A stretch of DNA of 64,000 nt, from NCBI RefSeq assembly GCF_009687845.1, contig NZ_BLAD01000036.1, positions 1-64,000 on the forward strand, read 5' to 3'. This document shows positions 61,344 through 64,000 of the stretch, piece after piece. The notes under the pieces are model-generated. The model was not told where the DNA came from. It did not search any database and saw only the letters and a list, made by a program, of their open reading frames with translations. The DNA is from Acrocarpospora corrugata. Lineage in GTDB: Bacteria > Actinomycetota > Actinomycetes > Streptosporangiales > Streptosporangiaceae. The position numbers and the translations under genes were made by a program. Position 1 is the first letter of the stretch, and each line of letters opens with the position of its first letter.

Positions 61344-62309
61344 GTGACCCTGACCCAGCTGAGCGCGTTCGTGTTCGTCGGCCGGCTCGGGTCGGTGAAG
61401 GCCGCGGCGCGGGCGCTCGGCGTGAGCGAACCGGCGATCTCCCAGGCGCTGGCCGCGCTCCGGGTCCACCTGGGCGACCCCCTCGTCGTACGGTCCGGCG
61501 ACCGCATGCTGCTCACAGAAGGGGGGCGCCGCCTGTTCCCCATCGCCTCCCAGATGGTCGCCCTGGGCGCCGAGGCCGAGGCCGCGATCCAGACGGTCCG
61601 GGCCGACCGGCTGCACCTGGTCGCCTCCGGCGCGATCGCCGAGTTCGTCGCCTCGTCCCTGACCGACGTCTTCGGCCGCCGCCGCGCCATGGAGACCACC
61701 TGCGGCGAGGCCGCCACCGACGAGATCCCGCTGCTGCTCACCAGCCGCGTCGCCGACGTCTCCCTCGGCCCCAGGATCACCGGCGACCGCCTGGTCAGCG
61801 ACCCGGTCCTGCGCTGCCGCCTGATCGCCGTGGGCTCGGCCGCCGGCAACCGCGACACCTGGCTGGTGGACCCCTCGGTCGAGGACCCCGCCAGCGACAC
61901 CAGCCGGTTACTCCGCCTGCTCCGGGTGCCGGAATCCCGGATCCGGGTCTACCCCAGCCAGACCGCGGCCTGGGACGCCGCCGCCACCGGCACCGGCGTA
62001 GCGCCCGCCGTCGGCCACCTGGTCGCCCGGCACCTGCGCCGCGGCGACCTCACCGTCATCGAGACCGCCGCCACCCCGATGGACGTGAACTGGTACGCGA
62101 CGACGCTGGAACCCACCCTCCGCTCGCCCTTGGCGAGCCGGTTCCTGGAGTTCCTGGGCACCCCGGCGGCCACCCAGCTGATGCACTCGCCGGAGGCGGG
62201 CGTCCCCCGCGCCAGGTTCCGCCCGGCCGTGCACGTCTCGATCTGGAACGGCGAGATCGGCGGCTCCTACGGCCGTTCCTCCGGGTCGAGAGGCTCAGCC
62301 GCTCTTTAG
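61344..62309 (+). CDS. LysR-family regulator, divergent from the CO dehydrogenase operon (CutR-like)
   Basis: A 321-aa regulator; GTG 61344 follows AAAGGA. The N-terminal winged HTH (LSAFVFVGRLGSVKAAARALGVSEPAISQALAALRVHLGDPLVVRSGDRMLLTEGG) is followed by a LysR substrate-binding domain. In mycobacteria a LysR protein, CutR, activates cutBCA from an upstream divergent position. The same layout here makes CO dehydrogenase control its likely role (inference from context). Its 3' end overlaps the convergent creatininase-like gene by 15 bp. Confidence 0.9.
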   Translation: MTLTQLSAFVFVGRLGSVKAAARALGVSEPAISQALAALRVHLGDPLVVRSGDRMLLTEGGRRLFPIASQMVALGAEAEAAIQTVRADRLHLVASGAIAEFVASSLTDVFGRRRAMETTCGEAATDEIPLLLTSRVADVSLGPRITGDRLVSDPVLRCRLIAVGSAAGNRDTWLVDPSVEDPASDTSRLLRLLRVPESRIRVYPSQTAAWDAAATGTGVAPAVGHLVARHLRRGDLTVIETAATPMDVNWYATTLEPTLRSPLASRFLEFLGTPAATQLMHSPEAGVPRARFRPAVHVSIWNGEIGGSYGRSSGSRGSAAL

Positions 62310-62822
62310 GCTCACGCTCCGGAAGCTGCGCATCAGCGAGCTGAGGATCAGCCGGCCCTTCTCCGCCCCGCCGGCGGGGTCCTCGTCCGGTGGCCGGTGG
62401 CCCTGGGCCGACAGGTAGGCCGCCTCCCAGTCCCGCTGGGTCGGGAAGACCTCGATCCGCCGCCCGTGCGCGCTGGCCTCCCGCGCCACGGCGACCAGGT
62501 CGTCGTCCACCTCCCCTGCGTTGACCAGCACGAGCGAGCGCACGCCGGATTTCGCCACCGAGTCGTACACGCCGCTCAGCAGCGCCCCGAGCGCCAGCGC
62601 GCCGAACCCGACCGGCCCGACGGGGCCGCAGACCGTTATCGGGGGCAGGACCCGCAGCGGGTAGTTCTCGGCCAGTTCGCGGACGATCGCACCGGCGATG
62701 AGCACGTCGTTCCTGGGGACGAGGGGATCGCCTCTGCCGATCGGCACGATCGCCGTGTTCGTGTTCTCATCTCGTCCGCCGGTCGCGACGGGCCTGGACA
62801 TGAGCTGATGCAAGAGGCTCAC
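62295..62822 (-). CDS. Degenerate creatininase-like protein
   Basis: A 175-aa protein from GTG 62822 (GAGGGAG just upstream). It keeps the creatininase/MftE order of segments: TAIVPIGRGDPLVPRNDVLIAGAIVRELA, then GPVGFGALALGALLSGVYDSVAKSGVRSLVLVNAGEVDDDLVAVAREA. However, the metal ligands are lost. The E-x-H of the usual 'STEQHGPHLP' loop is replaced by RGDPLVP, and the 'NGHGGN' loop by NAGEVD. The protein is also about 60 aa shorter than active members. It is probably not a metallohydrolase; a binding or structural role is possible. It is convergent with the LysR gene. Confidence 0.68.
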   Translation of the reverse strand: MSLLHQLMSRPVATGGRDENTNTAIVPIGRGDPLVPRNDVLIAGAIVRELAENYPLRVLPPITVCGPVGPVGFGALALGALLSGVYDSVAKSGVRSLVLVNAGEVDDDLVAVAREASAHGRRIEVFPTQRDWEAAYLSAQGHRPPDEDPAGGAEKGRLILSSLMRSFRSVSLKSG

Positions 62823-62870
62823 GGCTCCCTCAATTGTGGTGGAGACTCGCCGCGCTCATTTTGCGGACAT

Positions 62871-62974
62871 GTTCCGAAATGTGTCAAGAAAAATAAGAAA
62901 CATTTCGCTTTCATTAACCGCTTAAGCGGTCTATATCCTGCATTAACTTGGCTCGATCGCTTTGAAACATTTCG
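62871..62974. promoter_or_regulatory. AT-rich promoter region with ACATTTCG repeats and a perfect palindrome
   Basis: The 236-bp gap between the creatininase-like and deacetylase genes is AT-rich. GAAACATTTCG occurs at 62897-62907 and 62964-62974, with an inverted ACATTTCGG-like copy at 62871-62880. The perfect 14-bp palindrome ACCGCTTAAGCGGT is at 62917-62930. A CAGCCG/CGGCTG hairpin lies nearer the deacetylase start (about 62987-63010). These are plausible operators of divergent promoters. Confidence 0.45.
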
Positions 62975-63058
62975 GTGTTCATCAAGCAGCCGAACGGAGT
63001 GAAGCGGCTGAAGTGAATATCGATCACTCTCGGTGCGGAACTGGCAAGATGATGCGCC

Positions 63059-63904
63059 ATGACTCGGGGGACACTGCGGCGGATCATCGTGACCGGTGGG
63101 GCGATCGGGGCCTCGGTGAGCTGCGCCGCCGGCGGGGTGGCGGCCCCGCAGGCCGCGCATCGGGTGCTCGAAGCGCCGCCGATGGTCGTGTCGTCGCCCT
63201 CGCCCTCACCGACGCCGCCGCGGCCGATCGGCGTGCTGCCCATCCCCGGTGAGGTGAAGAAGATCGAGGCGGCCGAGCTGCCGCCGGTGATCAGTTCGAT
63301 TCCGACCGCCAGGAAGGTCGTCTTCCTCACCATCGACGACGGCTGGGAGCAGGATCCCGGGTTCGCCCGCCAGGTGCGGGACCGGCGGATCCCGATCACT
63401 GTGTTCGCGATGCGGGACGCCGTCGAGGCCAAGGGCCCGATCGACCCCTCGGCCGCCGGAGGCCGGTACGTGGGCGCGGGCGGATGGTCGTACTTCCAGG
63501 ATCTGGGGGCGCCGGTGGAGAACCACACGCTGACCCATCCGAACCTGCGGGCACTCGGGTTCGACGGGCAGAAGGCCGAGATCTGCGGGGCCTCACGCGC
63601 GATCAAGCGGCGGATGGGCGTGCGGCCTGCGCTGTTCCGGCCGCCGTTCGGGAACTACAACACCGACACGCTGCGGGCCGCGAAGGCGTGCGGGATCGAG
63701 ACGGTCCTGCTGTGGACGGCGAGCGTGCAGCCGGGCGGCAAGATCGCCTACCAGACGCCCGACAAGAAGCTGCACCCCGGCGACATCCTGCTGCTGCACT
63801 TCCGGCCGCACCTGTCCAGGGACTTCCGGATCCTGGTCAACAAGATCGAGCGCCGGGGGTTCGAACTGGGCAACCTGGCGGCCTACCTCGCCGCCCTCAC
63901 CTGA
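63059..63904 (+). CDS. Secreted polysaccharide deacetylase (NodB/CE4 family)
   Basis: A 281-aa exported protein. The N-terminal signal segment (about 1-32, LRRIIVTGGAIGASVSCAAGG) is followed by a Pro/Ser linker and a NodB domain from about 85. The CE4 motifs are FLTIDDGWEQ (motif 1, with Ile for Phe), VENHTLTHPNL (His-x3-His metal site), FRPPFGNYN (motif 3) and DILLLHFRPH. It removes N-acetyl groups from cell-wall or exopolysaccharide amino sugars outside the cell. The AT-rich region before it holds several repeats that may control it. Confidence 0.9.
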   Translation: MTRGTLRRIIVTGGAIGASVSCAAGGVAAPQAAHRVLEAPPMVVSSPSPSPTPPRPIGVLPIPGEVKKIEAAELPPVISSIPTARKVVFLTIDDGWEQDPGFARQVRDRRIPITVFAMRDAVEAKGPIDPSAAGGRYVGAGGWSYFQDLGAPVENHTLTHPNLRALGFDGQKAEICGASRAIKRRMGVRPALFRPPFGNYNTDTLRAAKACGIETVLLWTASVQPGGKIAYQTPDKKLHPGDILLLHFRPHLSRDFRILVNKIERRGFELGNLAAYLAALT

Positions 63905-63907
63905 CGG

Positions 63908-64000
63908 TCAGGCGATGTCCTCTTTGGTGAAGTCGTACCCGCCGCCGGGACGGCCGAAGGCGACCTCCACCGTCTGCCAGCCGACGCCGCCGGTCAGGAC
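63908..64000 (-). CDS. Uncharacterised protein (3' end only)
   Basis: The reverse strand reads a 30-codon C-terminus (VLTGGVGWQTVEVAFGRPGG and then GYDFTKEDIA, stop at 63908-63910). The gene continues beyond the right edge. Codon use matches the genome. The fragment is too short to assign a family. It converges with the deacetylase gene, whose stop is 4 bp away. Confidence 0.6.
   Translation of the reverse strand, partial: VLTGGVGWQTVEVAFGRPGGGYDFTKEDIA

Overview
The window is high-GC actinobacterial DNA. SAV2177-type SAM methyltransferases, an XRE-DUF5753/DUF397 regulatory cassette, an AfsR-like SARP regulator, abundant GTG/TTG starts and many 4-bp ATGA/GTGA gene overlaps together suggest a filamentous actinomycete. 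I would guess the Streptosporangiales (Nonomuraea/Actinomadura-like), but I cannot fix the genus. I found no rRNA, tRNA, CRISPR array, transposase or phage module.

Layout, left. 1-103 is the 5' end of a low-molecular-weight protein tyrosine phosphatase. 349-2784 holds a solo MalK/MsiK-type sugar ABC ATPase with a divergent LacI regulator. 2756-5517 encodes a DUF4012 membrane protein and an LPWTG-anchored surface protein with collagen-like and Lys/Asn/Glu-rich tracts. 5649-8634 has a glutathione peroxidase, a secreted lytic-transglycosylase-like protein, and two DUF202 proteins flanked by two small lipoproteins. 8705-15376 is one tight operon, livF-livG-acyl-CoA synthetase-livH-livM-livK. 15478-22292 carries a UBP-type zinc finger protein, a CPA1 Na+/H+ antiporter, a Pro/Gln/Tyr-rich protein, a DinG helicase, a MOSC protein and an SGNH hydrolase.

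Layout, middle. 22344-28628 holds the shikimate genes aroQ, aroB, aroK and aroC plus a prepilin peptidase. The aro set is split by an epoxide hydrolase and an 830-bp repeat-rich tract. A coiled-coil repeat protein and an SseB-like protein follow. 30102-33264 is a nitrogen-catabolism module: a cyanurate/barbiturate-type ring-opening amidohydrolase, carbamate kinase and a C45 Ntn-hydrolase. 33321-42621 holds assorted metabolic genes: thioesterase, methyltransferase, AhpC, aminotransferase, DUF418, nitrilase-family amidohydrolase, a fused AccD-AccA carboxyltransferase with a CaiB CoA-transferase, and a small kinase. 42616-44729 is the XRE/methyltransferase/DUF397 cassette.

Layout, right. 44878-48727 is hyuA-hyuB (hydantoinase/oxoprolinase). 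49837-54993 pairs a SARP-NB-ARC-TPR regulator with a membrane protein combining a solute-binding-like domain and a VWA domain. 54994-61201 is a form I aerobic carbon monoxide dehydrogenase operon (coxM-coxS-coxL-xdhC-coxG plus an unknown gene), with a divergent LysR regulator. The window ends with a degenerate creatininase-like protein, a secreted polysaccharide deacetylase and the 3' end of one more gene.

The most distinctive items are the form I CO dehydrogenase locus (AYACSFR motif), the ring-opening amidohydrolase/carbamate kinase module, a repeated TGTTGCACG motif around the XRE cassette, the SARP/VWA pair, and the repeat-rich gap inside the shikimate cluster.
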